Below are positions 12,695-13,228 of a DNA stretch of 13,228 nucleotides, piece by piece (within the stretch, counting starts at the first letter, position 1; each line of letters opens with the position of its first letter). The position numbers were made by a program, and so were the translations under genes. Origin of the DNA: Chloroflexota bacterium (lineage in GTDB: Bacteria > Chloroflexota > Anaerolineae > Anaerolineales > DRMV01). Under the pieces are notes generated by a model. The model saw only the letters and a program-made list of their open reading frames with translations, had not been told where the DNA came from and did not search any database. The DNA lies in contig JAADCW010000229.1 in the NCBI GenBank assembly GCA_013154225.1, positions 1 to 13,228 of the forward strand. The letters run 5' to 3'.

Positions 12695-13228
12695 GCCAAT
12701 AACTTCTCCAACGGGGTGTATTCAAGGCCGAACGCGTCGGCCACCGCAGGATAGGTCAGATAGCCTTGATAAGTGTTCACGCCGCGCGCCAGCGCAGGAT
12801 TGCGGCGCACCGCCTCTTCAAAGCCCAAATTGGCCAACTGCACCGCGTAAGGCAGCGTTGCATTGGAAAGCGCATACGTGGATGTGCGCGGCACCGCACC
12901 GGGCATGTTGGTCACGCCGTAGTGCACCACGCCGTCCACCAAATACGTGGGGTTGCTGTGGGTGGTGGGATGCGAAGTCTCCACACAGCCGCCCTGGTCA
13001 ATGGCGACATCCACAATCACACTGCCGGGTTTCATTTGGGAGACCATCTCACGCGTGACCAACCGAGGCGCGCGGGCACCGTGGATGAGCACCGCGCCGA
13101 CGACAAAATCGGCCACGCGCACCGCGTGGGCAATGTTGAGGGGGTTGGAAGCCAACGTGGTCAAATTGCCGTGCAACACATCTTCCAAATAGCGCAAGCG
13201 GTCAATGTTTTTATCAATGATGGTGACG
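12691..13228 (-). CDS. ald: Alanine dehydrogenase, C-terminal part (start lies beyond the right edge)
   Basis: Interconverts alanine with pyruvate and ammonia using NAD(H). The 178 C-terminal codons are present. In-frame sequence continues to the window edge (VTIIDKNIDRMRYLEDVLHG), so the apparent internal Met at 13197 is not the start. It shows the end of the NAD-binding fold, the loop VVGAVLIHGARAPRLVT, then MKPGSVIVDVAIDQGG with the active-site Asp, ETSHPTTHSNPTY, and VTNMPGAVPRTST, all characteristic of Ald rather than of the related transhydrogenase. The C-terminal tail (YPAVADAFGLEY) is complete. Its TGA overlaps the aminotransferase ATG, so the two form an operon with ald first. Confidence 0.96.
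   Translation of the reverse strand, partial: VTIIDKNIDRLRYLEDVLHGNLTTLASNPLNIAHAVRVADFVVGAVLIHGARAPRLVTREMVSQMKPGSVIVDVAIDQGGCVETSHPTTHSNPTYLVDGVVHYGVTNMPGAVPRTSTYALSNATLPYAVQLANLGFEEAVRRNPALARGVNTYQGYLTYPAVADAFGLEYTPLEKLLA

Noticed and set aside
11417..12754. 445-codon plus-strand frame opposite the aminotransferase
   Set aside because: Composition is rich in His, Arg and Gln without domain pattern, and it begins inside the end of gdh and crosses the bidirectional terminator. The minus-strand aminotransferase explains the stretch fully.
1..13228. Search for CRISPR arrays, insertion sequences, tRNAs and defence systems
   Set aside because: No regularly spaced repeats, transposase-like frames, terminal inverted repeats, tRNA cloverleafs or defence-type domains were seen. 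The window looks like ordinary chromosomal core with a few unusual local features.

Overview
The window comes from a moderately GC-rich bacterium. The gene content suggests Chloroflexota, probably Anaerolineae: a lipoprotein with a long Thr/Pro 'PTAT' linker in front of a CAP domain, a cyclic-nucleotide-domain protein carrying two membrane-anchored PH-like domains, and an L31 with a C-terminal helix-hairpin-helix extension. This is an inference from style and architecture; there is no rRNA here to confirm it. No mobile element, CRISPR array, tRNA or rRNA was seen.

Layout. Bases 1-2470 (minus strand) hold tetrapyrrole synthesis genes in pathway order: hemA, hemC and the first 76 codons of hemD, which runs off the left edge. 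An unusual 8-bp tandem repeat fills the hemA/hemC junction. Bases 2575-7079 (minus) form a second block: a cNMP/PH membrane protein, def, recF and a secreted CAP-domain lipoprotein, closed by a strong intrinsic terminator at 2575-2608. def has its own promoter, whose -10 box contains the upstream gene's stop codon. Bases 7218-8546 (minus) are a ribosomal protein operon, rplU-rpmA-rpmE (L21, L27, L31), driven by a full-consensus promoter, with a structured leader and an intrinsic terminator. Its L31 is fused to a domain resembling the C-terminal domain of RNA polymerase alpha. Bases 8708-11488 (plus) hold two paralogous glutamate dehydrogenases, each followed by an intrinsic terminator. Bases 11510-13228 (minus) hold a PLP aminotransferase translationally coupled to alanine dehydrogenase, which runs off the right edge.

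How the genes fit together. The right third is an amino-nitrogen module: glutamate dehydrogenases interconvert glutamate and 2-oxoglutarate, the aminotransferase moves amino groups between amino and keto acids, and alanine dehydrogenase interconverts alanine and pyruvate with NAD(H). The left part makes uroporphyrinogen III from glutamyl-tRNA. The middle is housekeeping: translation, N-terminal protein maturation and recombinational repair.

Most noteworthy: the L31-alphaCTD-like fusion, the divergence of the first glutamate dehydrogenase in its nucleotide-binding domain, a 13-bp exact direct repeat flanking the second one, the 8-bp tandem repeat between hemA and hemC, and several leader hairpins placed between promoter and start codon.
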